A stretch of 42,550 nucleotides of DNA from Labilithrix sp. (GTDB taxonomy: Bacteria; Myxococcota_A; Polyangia; Polyangiales; Polyangiaceae), in assembly GCA_019637105.1 (NCBI GenBank), contig JAHBWF010000061.1:1-42550 (forward strand). Reading direction: 5' to 3'. Each line of letters opens with the position of its first letter. Positions within the stretch are counted from its first letter, which is position 1. The notes beneath the pieces were generated by a model. The model saw nothing but the letters and a program-made list of their open reading frames with translations, had not been told where the DNA came from and searched no databases. The position numbers were made by a program, and so were the translations under genes. Shown in pieces: positions 18,718-27,709 of this stretch.

Positions 18718-20676
18718 ATGGCGCGTTTGATCCTCGCGACGGCGGAGGGACAGCAGGCGATCGAGCTGCGCCCCATCAACAGCCTCGGCCGGCATCCGAA
18801 CAACTCCATCCAGCTCCTCGACAAGATCGTCTCGAAGGAGCACTGCATCCTCGAGCAGCGCGACGGCGGGGTCGTCCTGCGCGACCTCGGCAGCCTCAAC
18901 GGCACCTACGTCAACGGCGAGCGTGTCCGCGGCGAGATGATGCTGCGGCACGGCGACGAGATCGCCCTCGGCTCGACGCGCGCCCGCTACGACGACGGTC
19001 ACGGGCCCCCGCTCGACTTCAACGCGCCGCTCCCGCACGGCGGTCCGGCCGCTCCGCACATCTCGCCCGGCGCGATTCAACACCCGCACGTCCTCGGCCC
19101 CGCGGGCCCGTCGGGCGGTCCGCCCGCGCACGGCAGCGGCCCGATGCAGGCGCCGTGGAGCAAGGGGCCGAGCGTCCCGCCGCCGACGCATCAGCAGCCG
19201 CTCCCGAGCGGCATGCATCCCCAGCAGGGCCCGATGGGCACCATGGGCATGCCGGCGATGCCGCGGAACTCGCCGGGCGCCTACCCGGCGGCGCCCTACA
19301 ACCAGCCGCCCGGGCAGCCCCCGCACGGACCGCCGGCGCCGCCGTACGGCCAGCAGCCGGGTCCGCGGCGCCCGCCGAGCTTCGGCGGCACGCGCGTCGA
19401 CGTCCTCGACTCGGCCCGCGCGATCGGCACGCAGATCGCCGCGCAGACGAAGGGCTTCGTCCCGTACGACCAGCTCGCCCACGATCCGCAGCAGCTCCGC
19501 GTCGACTACGAGCGCCTGCGCCTGACGTGGGAGCTCACGCGCGACATCGGGCTCGAGCGCGACCTCGATCAGCTCCTCCACAAGATCCTGATGTCGTTGT
19601 TCAAGTTCGTGAACGCGGACCGCGCCGTCATCCTGCTCCGGGAGAACGACGGCTCGCTCACGCCGCGCGCGACGCACCGCCGCGACGGGACCGACGCGCC
19701 CATCCAGGTCAGCTCGACGATCCTGAACCACGTCACGACCGAGCGCGCGAGCGTCCTCACGCACGACGCCTCGATGGACTTCGCGTCGTCGAAGGGTAAA
19801 TCGATGATCCTGAACCGGATCTCGAGCGCCATCGTCGTCCCGCTCCTCCACGAGAAGGACGTCCTCGGCGCGCTCTGGCTCGACAGCGAGTCGCTCGCGC
19901 AGTTCCAGCAGAAGGACCTCGAGCTCGTCACCGCGATCGGCAACCAGGCGGCGATGTTCATCGAGAACAACCTCCTCGCGAAGAAGATCGAGCAGGAGAT
20001 CGTCAACCGCGAGCGCTTCAGCCGCCTCCTGTCGCCGAACGTCGCCGAACAGGTCCTCTCCGGCAAGCTCGAGGTCAAGAAGGGCGGCGTCCACGTCCCC
20101 GAGTGCACCGTCTTCAACTCGGACATCCGCGGCTTCACGCGCATGAGCGAGGGCGCGACGGCGGGCGTCATCAACGAGCTGCTCAACGAGTACTTCGAGC
20201 TGATGGTCGAGACGATCTTCAAGTACGAAGGCACGCTCGACAAGTTCATGGGCGACGGGATCATGGCGTTCTGGGGCGCGCCGGTGACCCAGCCCGACGA
20301 CGCGATCCGCAGCGTGCAGTGCGCGCTCGATCAGATGGAGGTGCTCGGGCGCTTCAACCGCAAGCGCGTCGAGGCCGGGCACCCTCCCCTCGCCGTCGGC
20401 ATGGGCCTGCACACCGGGCCGCTCGTCGCGGGCTACGTCGGCAGCTCGAAGGCGATGAGCTACACGGTCATCGGCGACACCGCCAACACGAGCGCGCGCC
20501 TCTGCGGCATCGCGCTGGCGGGCCAGGTGATCGTCAGCGAGTACACGCTCGCGCGGCTCGGCCCGCGGTTCGAGGTCGAGGAGCTCCCGCCGGCCCACCT
20601 GAAGGGCAAAGAGAAGCCGCTTCGCATCTTCAACGTGAAGCGCGAGAAGTCGAGCGCGGTCGCGAAGGTCGGCTGA
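18718..20676 (+). CDS. FHA-GAF-class III adenylate cyclase
   Basis: Predicted cytosolic signalling enzyme making cAMP, 652 residues. Domains: FHA (about 1-95; GRHPNNSIQLLDKIVSKEHC, LGSLNGTYVNG) for phosphothreonine binding; a Pro/Gly/Gln-rich linker (about 98-225); GAF (about 280-430); and a cyclase domain (about 455-640). Catalytic residues: metal-binding D469 (FNSDIRGF) and D513 (FMGDGIMAFWGAP), purine-selecting K509 and T583 (YTVIGDTANTSARL), N590 and R594. The Lys/Thr pair points to a class IIIb adenylate cyclase. No Shine-Dalgarno is visible; TACGAT (18703-18708) ends nine bases before the ATG, suggesting a leaderless transcript. It is divergent from the Lon-like gene. The FHA domain suggests regulation by Ser/Thr kinases. 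Confidence 0.92.
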   Translation: MARLILATAEGQQAIELRPINSLGRHPNNSIQLLDKIVSKEHCILEQRDGGVVLRDLGSLNGTYVNGERVRGEMMLRHGDEIALGSTRARYDDGHGPPLDFNAPLPHGGPAAPHISPGAIQHPHVLGPAGPSGGPPAHGSGPMQAPWSKGPSVPPPTHQQPLPSGMHPQQGPMGTMGMPAMPRNSPGAYPAAPYNQPPGQPPHGPPAPPYGQQPGPRRPPSFGGTRVDVLDSARAIGTQIAAQTKGFVPYDQLAHDPQQLRVDYERLRLTWELTRDIGLERDLDQLLHKILMSLFKFVNADRAVILLRENDGSLTPRATHRRDGTDAPIQVSSTILNHVTTERASVLTHDASMDFASSKGKSMILNRISSAIVVPLLHEKDVLGALWLDSESLAQFQQKDLELVTAIGNQAAMFIENNLLAKKIEQEIVNRERFSRLLSPNVAEQVLSGKLEVKKGGVHVPECTVFNSDIRGFTRMSEGATAGVINELLNEYFELMVETIFKYEGTLDKFMGDGIMAFWGAPVTQPDDAIRSVQCALDQMEVLGRFNRKRVEAGHPPLAVGMGLHTGPLVAGYVGSSKAMSYTVIGDTANTSARLCGIALAGQVIVSEYTLARLGPRFEVEELPPAHLKGKEKPLRIFNVKREKSSAVAKVG

Positions 20677-20782
20677 CCTCTCGGCAGCGGCGCGCGGAGG
20701 CCCGGCTCCTCACGGCAGAGCTCGCCGGCGGACGCGATCGGCGTGCGTGGACGCAGAAGTACGTGCGCCTCTGGAGGATGCG

Positions 20783-20788
20783 TAATAT
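20783..20788 (+). promoter_or_regulatory. Isolated -10-like element upstream of the small membrane protein gene
   Basis: TAATAT stands out in very GC-rich DNA about 105 bases before the next gene. No convincing -35 lies 16-18 bases upstream, so this is a weak promoter candidate. Confidence 0.3.
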
Positions 20789-20892
20789 AGGAGCAGCGGC
20801 TCGGCCGCACCCGGTGCGGCATGCCGGGCCTGCCGCACGCTCGCGCGGGCCTGAGGCCCTCGCGGCGCGATCCCCCGGCGCGGTAGTTCCCC

Positions 20893-21267
20893 ATGTTCCA
20901 ACAGCAACGCTCTCGCAATCAGGTGGCGCTCGGCCTGCTGATCGTCGGGAAGCTCTTCGGCATCGCCGGCCTGGCGCTCGGCTCGACGTCCCGGGTCCTC
21001 GGCGGAACGCTGCTCGGCGTCGACGGGCTGCTCATCGTGGTCGCCGTGACGATCTGCGTCGTCACGATGAAGGCGCGCGAGCGCGAGGACGCGAACGAGA
21101 AGCAGGTGCTCCGGCAGATGATGAAGGAGGGCACGCTCAAGCAGTACCTCCGCGATCTCGAGGCCGAGGAGCGCGGGGCGCCGGCGGACCGGATCCGCGA
21201 ACGCGAGCGCGACGCCGACGACGCCGACGAACGGACCGAGTCGGCAGGACAGACCGCCTTCACCTGA
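20893..21267 (+). CDS. Small membrane protein with charged C-terminal tail
   Basis: Not recognised. The 124-residue product has two hydrophobic segments (about 11-30, VALGLLIVGKLFGIAGLALG, and 37-59, GGTLLGVDGLLIVVAVTICV). A strongly charged, probably helical tail follows (AREREDANEKQVLRQMMKEG; RDLEAEERG; RIRERERDADDADERTE). It could be a membrane anchor presenting a coiled coil in the cytosol. The ATG lacks an obvious ribosome site. It lies 216 bases after the cyclase gene on the same strand. Coding potential is supported by codon bias and the coherent membrane pattern only. Confidence 0.65.
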   Translation: MFQQQRSRNQVALGLLIVGKLFGIAGLALGSTSRVLGGTLLGVDGLLIVVAVTICVVTMKAREREDANEKQVLRQMMKEGTLKQYLRDLEAEERGAPADRIRERERDADDADERTESAGQTAFT

Positions 21268-21592
21268 GCGAGTCGCTCGCCCACACGGCGCGGCGTGAGC
21301 TCGACCGTGACCCTCCGTTCGTGCCCGATCTCGGCAGGGCCTCGCGATCGCCACGCCGACGGCGAGCTCCCCGTGCGTCCGGGCTGCGCCGGCCGCGCGC
21401 GCCTTGAAGTGCGCGCCTTCGTGGTCGGGCTCAACCACCGTCACGGGCTCGGGCTCGGGTGGGTCCCGGGGGCGCGTGGCCGCGAGCGTCACACGCGAGG
21501 CAATGTGCATCGCGTCGCAGCGCGCGCGTGGTCACTTAGCCCGACGAGAAGAGCGCAGCGGCGCCGGTACGGCGGATGCAGTGCTCTCAGCC
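21268..21592. other. Intergenic region, no gene seen
   Basis: A 325-base stretch between two small membrane protein genes. Open frames here are Arg/His-rich and unlike real genes of this genome. I see no clear promoter, terminator or RNA gene. Confidence 0.45.
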
Positions 21593-21910
21593 ATGATGAT
21601 CACGAAAAAGAACGTCAATCGGGTCCTGAAGAGCATGGTCGCCGCGATGCCGGCGATCCCCTACATCATGCGCTCGCGCCGGCGCACCCCGGTGATGGCC
21701 TACGTCGTCGGCGGCGTCGGGCTCGCCATCGTGGGCGGCGTCGCGGCGCTGATGTTCTTCTCTCCGCGCACGCGCGACAAGGCGCTCACCGCCGCCAAGG
21801 ACACGTACGGGAAGGTGAACGACAAGATCGGTCTGCTCCGGGGAGAGGCCGCGCCGATGTCCAACGGGCTCGTCGATCACCGCGAGCACCCCGCGGCCTC
21901 GGAGCTGTGA
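21593..21910 (+). CDS. Small single-pass membrane protein, YtxH-like architecture
   Basis: Not firmly recognised. The 105-residue product has a basic N terminus (MMITKKNVNRVLKS; MRSRRRTP), one membrane segment (about 34-56, MAYVVGGVGLAIVGGVAALM), and a helical tail (RTRDKALTAAKDTYGKVNDK). The order membrane helix, then amphipathic Ala/Lys/Asp helix is reminiscent of YtxH-like envelope proteins. The start could be either of two adjacent ATGs (21593, 21596). The last codons overlap the next gene by GTGA, so the two are coupled. Confidence 0.65.
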   Translation: MMITKKNVNRVLKSMVAAMPAIPYIMRSRRRTPVMAYVVGGVGLAIVGGVAALMFFSPRTRDKALTAAKDTYGKVNDKIGLLRGEAAPMSNGLVDHREHPAASEL

Positions 21911-22440
21911 GCCCGCACCGCGCGCCGGCCGTGCCGCGCGCCCGCGAGCGCCTCTCCCCGGCGCTCCTCGCGGAGCTCTACGAGCTGGAGGAGGACGGCT
22001 ACCGCGTCGCGCTCCGCGAGGCGCGGCGGATCCGTTGCGGGCCGCCCGCGACGGCGCTCCGGGCGGTGGTGGCGCACGCGGGCGAGGCGCTCGAGGAGAT
22101 CCCGGCGCTCGCCCGCGCGCGCGACGTCCGTCTCGGAGGAGCCTCCGCCCTCGCGCTCGACACGCTCCGCCGGGCGCGCGACGCGCTGCTCGGCCGGATC
22201 GTCGACCACGAGCACGCGTACCGGCGCGCGCTCACGACCCTCCGTCGCGGCGTCGACCTCGTGCGCTTGACGCGAGCGGCCGCGTTCGACGAGGGCGACG
22301 ATCCGCTGGCGGCCTGGTGCCGCCGCTGGCTCGGCGGGCGCGAGCGCCTCGTGGTCCAGGCCGCCGACGAGCTCGAGTGGTTCGCGCGTCACCCCTTCTT
22401 CGCTCGGCTGCCCGCCACGCCCGTCCCGTCGACGTCGTGA
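21907..22440 (+). CDS. Hypothetical helical protein coupled to the YtxH-like gene
   Basis: Not recognised. The 177-residue product starts at the GTG overlapping the previous stop (GTGA). It is soluble, Arg/Ala/Leu-rich and almost all helical. It has ordered segments such as ALLAELYELEEDGYRVALRE, HAGEALEEIPALARARD and LGRIVDHEHAYRRALTTLRR, and ends DELEWFARHPFFARLPATP. The spaced Glu/His residues recall four-helix bundles, but I see no complete ferritin-type metal site. Overlap with the upstream membrane protein suggests the two products work together. Confidence 0.65.
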   Translation: MSPHRAPAVPRARERLSPALLAELYELEEDGYRVALREARRIRCGPPATALRAVVAHAGEALEEIPALARARDVRLGGASALALDTLRRARDALLGRIVDHEHAYRRALTTLRRGVDLVRLTRAAAFDEGDDPLAAWCRRWLGGRERLVVQAADELEWFARHPFFARLPATPVPSTS

Positions 22441-22497
22441 CGCCCGCGCGCCCCGGGCCGGCTTCCTCCCGCGTAGGCGGTTTGCTATCTGCGTCTC

Positions 22498-25400
22498 GTG
22501 CCGAGCCGATGGAGCGCTCTGTCCGCCGCGTCCCTCGCGCTCGCTGCGGCGTGCGCCCCGCCGCGCGCGCCCGCGGCCCCACCTCGGGGCGCCTCCCCGA
22601 GCCAGAGCGCGGCGGACGCGTCGCGACGCGACCTCACCCGCCCGCCGCGCGCGCTCGTCTTCCGGGCCGCGGGCTTCCCGACCGTCGACGCGCCGCCGAT
22701 CGACGACGGCGTGCTCGACGCGGCGCTCGCCGGGCTCGCGGCGGCGCGCGCGACCTCCGCCGCGGAGCTCGCCGACCGCCTCGACGCGGCCGACGTCGAC
22801 GTCCTCGTGCTGCCCTACGGCAGCGCGTTCCCCGTCGACGCGTGGCCGCGCATCCGGGCGTTCCTCCGCGACGGCGGCGGCCTCGCCGTGCTGGGCGGCG
22901 CTCCGTTCCACGAGCCCGTGCGCGCCGAGGGCGGCGCGTGGATCCGGGAGCCGCGTCAGGCGGCGTTCGCCCACGACCTGCTCCTCGGCCCGGCCGAGCC
23001 GATCGCGATCGGCGGCGGGCTCCGGGCGGCGGACGCGCCGGGGAGAGCCGCCGGCTTCGGCGTCGCGGTGCCCGCCGGGACGACGACCTGGGCGCTGACG
23101 CCGAGGCTCGCGAGCGAGCGCGAGTTCCCGGACGAGCACGGGACCTCCGGGCCGCGCGACGCGATCCTGCGGCCGCTCGCGCACGTCGTCGACGCGTCGA
23201 GCACGCCGCGCGCGTGCCCGCTCCTCGAGATCGACCGGCTCCGCGGCCCGTCGAGCGGCGCGCGCTGGGTCTTCGCGACGACGAACGCCGCGCTCGACGC
23301 GAAGGCGATCCGCGCGATCGTCACGCGCGCGATGGCGGGCGCCTCCGAGCTCCGCGCCGCGCCGCGCCACGCGTCGATCGCGCCGGGCGGCCGCGCCACG
23401 ATCGACGTCTCCGTGCGGCCGGGCCCTCGCGATCCCGGCCCGGCGGCGATGCGGGCCGAGGTGACGGACGACGCGGGCGCCGTCGTCTTCCAGGGGGACG
23501 TCGCGCTCGAGGCGGCGCCCGGCTCGACCACGCGCGCGGGTTCGCTCGTCGTCGGCGCCGCGCTCGCGCCCGGCCTCTACCGCGTCGTCCTCACCGACAC
23601 GCGCGCGCGCCCCCCCGAGCTCGAGCACGCGGCGCCGCGCGCCGCCGAGACGGGCTTCTGGGTGAAGGACGCGCGGCTGCTCGCGTCCGGCCCGAAGCTC
23701 ACCGTCTCCGGCGACTGGCTCCGGCGCGACGGCCGCGCGTTCCCGGTCGTCGGCACGACGTACATGGCGTCCGACGCCCACCGGGCGTTCCTCTTCGAGC
23801 CGAACCCCCACGCCTGGGACGCGGACTTCGCCGCGATGAAGCGCCGCGGGGTGAACTTCGTCCGGACGGGGCTCTGGACGGCGTGGTCGCGCGTCACGCC
23901 GGCGCCGGGCGAGGTCGACGAACGCGTGCTCTCCGCGCTCGAGGCCTGGGTCGCGACGGCGGCCAAGCACGGCATCGTCGTCTGCTTCAACTTCTTCGCG
24001 TTCCTGCCGCCGACCTACGGGGGCACGAACCCGTACCTCGATCCGCGCTCGATCGCCGGCCAGAAGGCGCTCGTCACCGCGTTCGCCCGGCGGTTCGCGG
24101 GCGTCGGCTGGGTCCACTGGGACCTCATCAACGAGCCGTCGTACGCGCCGCCGAGCAAGCTCTGGTCGACGCGGCCGATCGGCGACGCGCACGAGGCGGC
24201 CGCGTGGAAGACGTGGCTGGTGAAGCGCCACGGCGCGAGCGAGGGCCACCTCCGCGCGCTCTTCCGCGAGCCCGCGGGAGACGTGTACGCCTTGCCGCGC
24301 GACGAAGACTTCAAGCAGGCCGCCGTCCAGGTCGATCGCCGATCGAGGCGAGCTCGCGACTTCCGCGAGCTCGCCGAGGACGTGGTCACGCGCTGGGCGG
24401 CGACGATGCGCGCCGCGATCCGCGACGCCGCCGGCGACGCGCTCGTGACGCTGGGCCAGGACGAGGGCGGGATCCACGAGCGCGCGACCCAGCAGCTCAT
24501 GGCCGACGCCCTCGACTACACGGCGGTCCACACCTGGTGGAAGAACGACGATCTGCTCTGGGACGGCGTCGTCACCAAGGTGCCCGGCAAGCCGAGCCTC
24601 CACCAGGAGACGGGCCTGATGCGCCTCGAGGACGCCGACGGGGCTCCCTGGCGCACGCCCGAAGAGGCCGCGCGGCTCCTCGAGAGGAAGCTCGGCTACG
24701 CCTTCGCGGGGCGAGGCGCGGGCGTCGTCGAGTGGGTCTGGAACGTCAACCCGTACATGCCGATCGACGAGGAGTCGACGATCGGCATCCACCGGCCCGA
24801 CGGCACGGCGAAGCCCGAGCTCGACGCGCTCGAGCGCTTCGCGCGCTTCTTCGAGATCGCGGCGCGCCACCTCGACGACTTCGAGCCCGATCCGGTCGTG
24901 CTGGTGGTGCCGCACGCGCGCGCGTTCCTCGGACGCACCGGCGCGATCGACGCGACCCGGGCCGTGGTCCGCGTGCTCGCGGAGCGCTTCGGCGTGGTCC
25001 CGTCGGCGATCAGCGATCTCCGGCTCACGCCGGAGCGGCTGCGCGGCGCGAAGCTCGTCGTCGTCCCGGGCGCGGACGTCCTCGACGACGCTGCGGCGGC
25101 GGCGCTCCTCGAGGCGGCGCGGGCCGGCAGCAAGGTGCTCGTCACGGGCGCGATCGAGGGCGACTCGTACGGCCGGCGGACGGAGGCGCTCGCGCGGCTC
25201 GGCGTCCTCGGGCCCTCGCGCCCGGTGGCGATGCGGGAGAAGACGGGCTGGAGCGCGACCGGATGGATCGCGTTCGACGGACGCCTAGCGCAGGAGTGGG
25301 CACGACGGGCCGAGGCGTCGAGCGCCGGACGGCTCGACGAGGCGCGCGCGGAGCCGGTGCGCGGGGGTGGGAGCGTATGGCACGAGCCGCTCCCCCTCGA

Positions 25401-25689
25401 GCTGGCGGACGGCGGCGGCGAGGCGCTCACGAGGCTCCTCGGCGCCGCCCTCGCCGCGGCGAAGGTCGCGACGTCGCCGGCCGACGGCGGGATCGCCGGG
25501 CGCGTCCTCTACGCGCCCCGCGCGGCGCTCCTCACCGTCGTGAACGAGCGACCCGAGCCGGCGTCGCGGCGCCTCGTCGTCGACGGGCGGCCGATCGACG
25601 TCGCCGTCGGCGCGCGCGGCGCGAGCCTCCTGCTCGTGGAGCGCCCCGGCGGGCGGACGATCGTGAGCACGGCGCCCTCGGCCCGCTGA
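22498..25689 (+). CDS. Clan GH-A glycoside-hydrolase-like lipoprotein
   Basis: Probable surface or periplasmic polysaccharide-degrading enzyme of 1063 residues. It begins with a lipoprotein signal ending SLALAAAC (Cys 19). Regions: an N-terminal glutamine-amidotransferase/ThuA-like domain (about 43-270; VDVLVLPYGSAFP), a beta-sandwich (about 275-390), and a TIM barrel (about 417-796). The barrel carries the GH-A acid/base N545-E546-P547 (WDLINEPS) and a nucleophile candidate E704 (LHQETGLM). A second GATase-like domain follows (about 798-1000; LVVPHARAFLG, KLVVVPGADVLD), an order seen in GH42-type beta-galactosidases. The exact family and substrate are unclear. The start is GTG; CTATCT ends seven bases upstream and no Shine-Dalgarno is seen. 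The next gene encodes an esterase-like lipoprotein. Confidence 0.8.
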   Translation: MPSRWSALSAASLALAAACAPPRAPAAPPRGASPSQSAADASRRDLTRPPRALVFRAAGFPTVDAPPIDDGVLDAALAGLAAARATSAAELADRLDAADVDVLVLPYGSAFPVDAWPRIRAFLRDGGGLAVLGGAPFHEPVRAEGGAWIREPRQAAFAHDLLLGPAEPIAIGGGLRAADAPGRAAGFGVAVPAGTTTWALTPRLASEREFPDEHGTSGPRDAILRPLAHVVDASSTPRACPLLEIDRLRGPSSGARWVFATTNAALDAKAIRAIVTRAMAGASELRAAPRHASIAPGGRATIDVSVRPGPRDPGPAAMRAEVTDDAGAVVFQGDVALEAAPGSTTRAGSLVVGAALAPGLYRVVLTDTRARPPELEHAAPRAAETGFWVKDARLLASGPKLTVSGDWLRRDGRAFPVVGTTYMASDAHRAFLFEPNPHAWDADFAAMKRRGVNFVRTGLWTAWSRVTPAPGEVDERVLSALEAWVATAAKHGIVVCFNFFAFLPPTYGGTNPYLDPRSIAGQKALVTAFARRFAGVGWVHWDLINEPSYAPPSKLWSTRPIGDAHEAAAWKTWLVKRHGASEGHLRALFREPAGDVYALPRDEDFKQAAVQVDRRSRRARDFRELAEDVVTRWAATMRAAIRDAAGDALVTLGQDEGGIHERATQQLMADALDYTAVHTWWKNDDLLWDGVVTKVPGKPSLHQETGLMRLEDADGAPWRTPEEAARLLERKLGYAFAGRGAGVVEWVWNVNPYMPIDEESTIGIHRPDGTAKPELDALERFARFFEIAARHLDDFEPDPVVLVVPHARAFLGRTGAIDATRAVVRVLAERFGVVPSAISDLRLTPERLRGAKLVVVPGADVLDDAAAAALLEAARAGSKVLVTGAIEGDSYGRRTEALARLGVLGPSRPVAMREKTGWSATGWIAFDGRLAQEWARRAEASSAGRLDEARAEPVRGGGSVWHEPLPLELADGGGEALTRLLGAALAAAKVATSPADGGIAGRVLYAPRAALLTVVNERPEPASRRLVVDGRPIDVAVGARGASLLLVERPGGRTIVSTAPSAR

Positions 25690-25709
25690 CGTCCGCACGC
25701 GCGTCGCAT

Positions 25710-25736
25710 CCGCTGCAGGCACGGCCGCTGCAGCGG
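25710..25736. repeat. Short inverted repeat between the two carbohydrate-active genes
   Basis: CCGCTGCAG (25710-25718) recurs inside the perfect 12-base palindrome CCGCTGCAGCGG (25725-25736), so a seven-base stem (25711-25717 with 25729-25735) can form. It sits in the 58-base gap and could attenuate transcription or be an operator. No T-run follows. Confidence 0.3.
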
Positions 25737-25747
25737 CGTGGCCCATC

Positions 25748-27259
25748 ATGCGAGCCTTACGAAGACTCATGCTCCTTGGATGCCTGGCTTCGCTCGCGAG
25801 CGCCTCGGCGTGTCAGGACGACACGTCCGGCGGCGACACGCCGGGCCGCTCCGCGAACCCCGGCCTGCCCGTCGAGCTCGACGATCCTGGAGGCCATGTA
25901 GGTCCGGGCGGCCCGGGCGATCCGGGGTCGTCCGACGGCGGCGAGCCCCTCCCGGACGCGGGCGCCCCCGCCGTCCCGTACGTCGACTTCGGGGTGAACC
26001 ACGTCCTCGTCACGGGGCAGTCGAACTCGGTGGCGAACAGCGGCGTGCCGGTCCTCTCGACGACGCAGCCGTTCGCGAACGTCATGTTCGACACCGGGGT
26101 GATGCCGATGAGGCAGTGCGACGGCGAGGGCTGCAGGGCGTTCGACGCGCCGACGTCGTTCGTCCCGCTCGTCGAGGGCGACCGCTTCTTCGGCTACGCG
26201 GTCGAGACGTCGTCCGCGGGGCTCGCCAACGAGATCACCTACCTCGCCAACGAGCGCCACCACGGCGTCGTCGCGGGGCTGCCGATGGACCACAAGGTCC
26301 TCGTGAGCGTGCACGGTCGCAGCGGAAACACCTACTGGTGCCTCCGCAAGGGCGGCTGCAACTACAAGCCCGGGTACCTCTCGCCGTTCGAGCAAGGCAT
26401 GATGGAGGTCGCCGCGGCCAAGCAGATCGCCGACGCCGCGAACGCGTCGTACGTGGTCCGCGCCGTCGCGGCGATCCACGGCGAGAGCGACCACTACTCG
26501 TACACCGACGGGTCCCAGGAGTTCCCGCTCACCGGCTCCGACGGCACCCCCGGCAAGCTCAAGAGCTACGCCGACGGCCTCCTCGAGTGGCAAGCCGACT
26601 ACGAGGCCGAGATCCGCGCGATCACGGGGCAGACGCTGCCCGTGCCGCTGTTCGTCTCGCAGATCAGCGGGTGGAACGACACGCGCTACAGCAAGGTCGC
26701 CCAGTACGAGCTCGAGGCCCACGAGCGCGCGCCCGGCAAGGTCGTCTTGATCGGACCGAGCTACCCCATCGCGCTCGATCAGTCCGACTGCCGCCACTTC
26801 ACGAACGAGGGCGGGCGGCGCCTCGGCGAGTACTTCGCGAAGGTCTACGCGCGCGTGGTCTTCGAGGGGAAGCCCTGGGAGCCCGTTCGGCCCAAGGCGG
26901 TGACCCGCGCGGGCGCCGTCATCACCGTCACGTTCCACGTCCCCTCGCCGCCGCTGGTCATCGACACGCAGCGCGTCGCGGCGGTCGCGAGCTACGGCTT
27001 CGACTACCTCGACGAGAGCGGGGCCACGCCGGCGATCTCGAAGGTCGAGGTCAGCGGCCCCGAGACGGTCACGATCACGCTCGCGTCGGCGCCGACCGGC
27101 GCGGGCCGGCTCACCTACGCGCAGAACCAGGCGCCCTTCACCTGCATCGGCACGCCGCGCGGCGCGCGGGGCAACCTCCGCGACTCGGACGCGACGCCGT
27201 CGAAGCACGGCTACGACCTCCACAACTGGAGCGTGCACTTCGACGTCGCCGTGCCGTGA
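25748..27259 (+). CDS. SGNH/sialate-O-acetylesterase-like lipoprotein
   Basis: Probable secreted carbohydrate esterase of 503 residues. The lipoprotein signal ends SLASASAC (Cys 22), followed by an Asp/Gly/Pro linker (about 23-75). The catalytic domain shows HVLVTGQSNSVANSG with nucleophile S92, block-type AAIHGESDHYS (243-250 region), and the C-terminal D347-x-x-H350 (DCRHFTNEGGRRLG) of SGNH hydrolases. The GQSN start and HGESD motif match the sialate O-acetylesterase/acetylxylan-esterase group. The last 130 residues form a beta-rich module. It lies 58 bases after the GH-A-like gene, so the pair likely deacetylates and cleaves one polymer. The substrate is unknown. Confidence 0.82.
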   Translation: MRALRRLMLLGCLASLASASACQDDTSGGDTPGRSANPGLPVELDDPGGHVGPGGPGDPGSSDGGEPLPDAGAPAVPYVDFGVNHVLVTGQSNSVANSGVPVLSTTQPFANVMFDTGVMPMRQCDGEGCRAFDAPTSFVPLVEGDRFFGYAVETSSAGLANEITYLANERHHGVVAGLPMDHKVLVSVHGRSGNTYWCLRKGGCNYKPGYLSPFEQGMMEVAAAKQIADAANASYVVRAVAAIHGESDHYSYTDGSQEFPLTGSDGTPGKLKSYADGLLEWQADYEAEIRAITGQTLPVPLFVSQISGWNDTRYSKVAQYELEAHERAPGKVVLIGPSYPIALDQSDCRHFTNEGGRRLGEYFAKVYARVVFEGKPWEPVRPKAVTRAGAVITVTFHVPSPPLVIDTQRVAAVASYGFDYLDESGATPAISKVEVSGPETVTITLASAPTGAGRLTYAQNQAPFTCIGTPRGARGNLRDSDATPSKHGYDLHNWSVHFDVAVP

Positions 27260-27709
27260 CGGCGCGCGGGCGCGGAGGGGACGCGCGGCCTCCGGCGCGA
27301 ACGAAGGCGGACGCGGGGGACGCGGGGCCGGATCCGAGCTCGGCGCCGGACCTCGGCCTGCGCGCCGAGGCGGGCCCGCGAGCCGAGGCCACCCGCCCTC
27401 GACGCGCGGTCGAGTGATACCGGACGCCCGCAGCCCCGGCCGACCGCGAGCCCCGCGAACGCTGCGATGACCGACGGTTGGCCCCTCCGCCTCCGCTGGC
27501 CTCGCGCTTGCTCCTCGCGGCGGTCATGCGCGATCACGATCCCCAGAACGCGAGCTTCGACGCCGACGACACGACCGATCACGAGGACCGCCGCGCGGGA
27601 GCGCGCGAGTCGGCCGACGGGACCACGCGGCCGCGCTCGTCGCGCCGGATCGCGCTCGGCTGCGCGCAGGACGTCCACGATCGCCCGACGCTCGTGCCGT
27701 GAGCTCCGC
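27260..27709. other. Intergenic region with at most one tiny ORF
   Basis: These 450 bases lie between convergent genes (esterase plus, methyltransferase minus). Apart from the doubtful 58-codon frame at 27526-27702 I see nothing that looks like a gene, and no strong hairpin with a T-run. Confidence 0.45.
27526..27702 (+). CDS. Doubtful short acidic ORF
   Basis: Not recognised. The 58-residue product is hydrophilic (MRDHDPQNASFDADDTTDHE, then Arg-rich) with mostly G/C third positions, which fits coding but also occurs by chance here. No ribosome site is seen. It ends eight bases before the convergent methyltransferase gene. The frame can also be opened from a TTG at 27478. Confidence 0.2.
   Translation: MRDHDPQNASFDADDTTDHEDRRAGARESADGTTRPRSSRRIALGCAQDVHDRPTLVP

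Noticed and set aside
21877-24915. Long minus-strand open frame of about 1000 codons under the GH-A-like gene
   Set aside because: Composition is dominated by Arg, Glu, Asp and Val, typical of the complementary frame of an Ala/Leu-rich gene; no motif or ribosome site.
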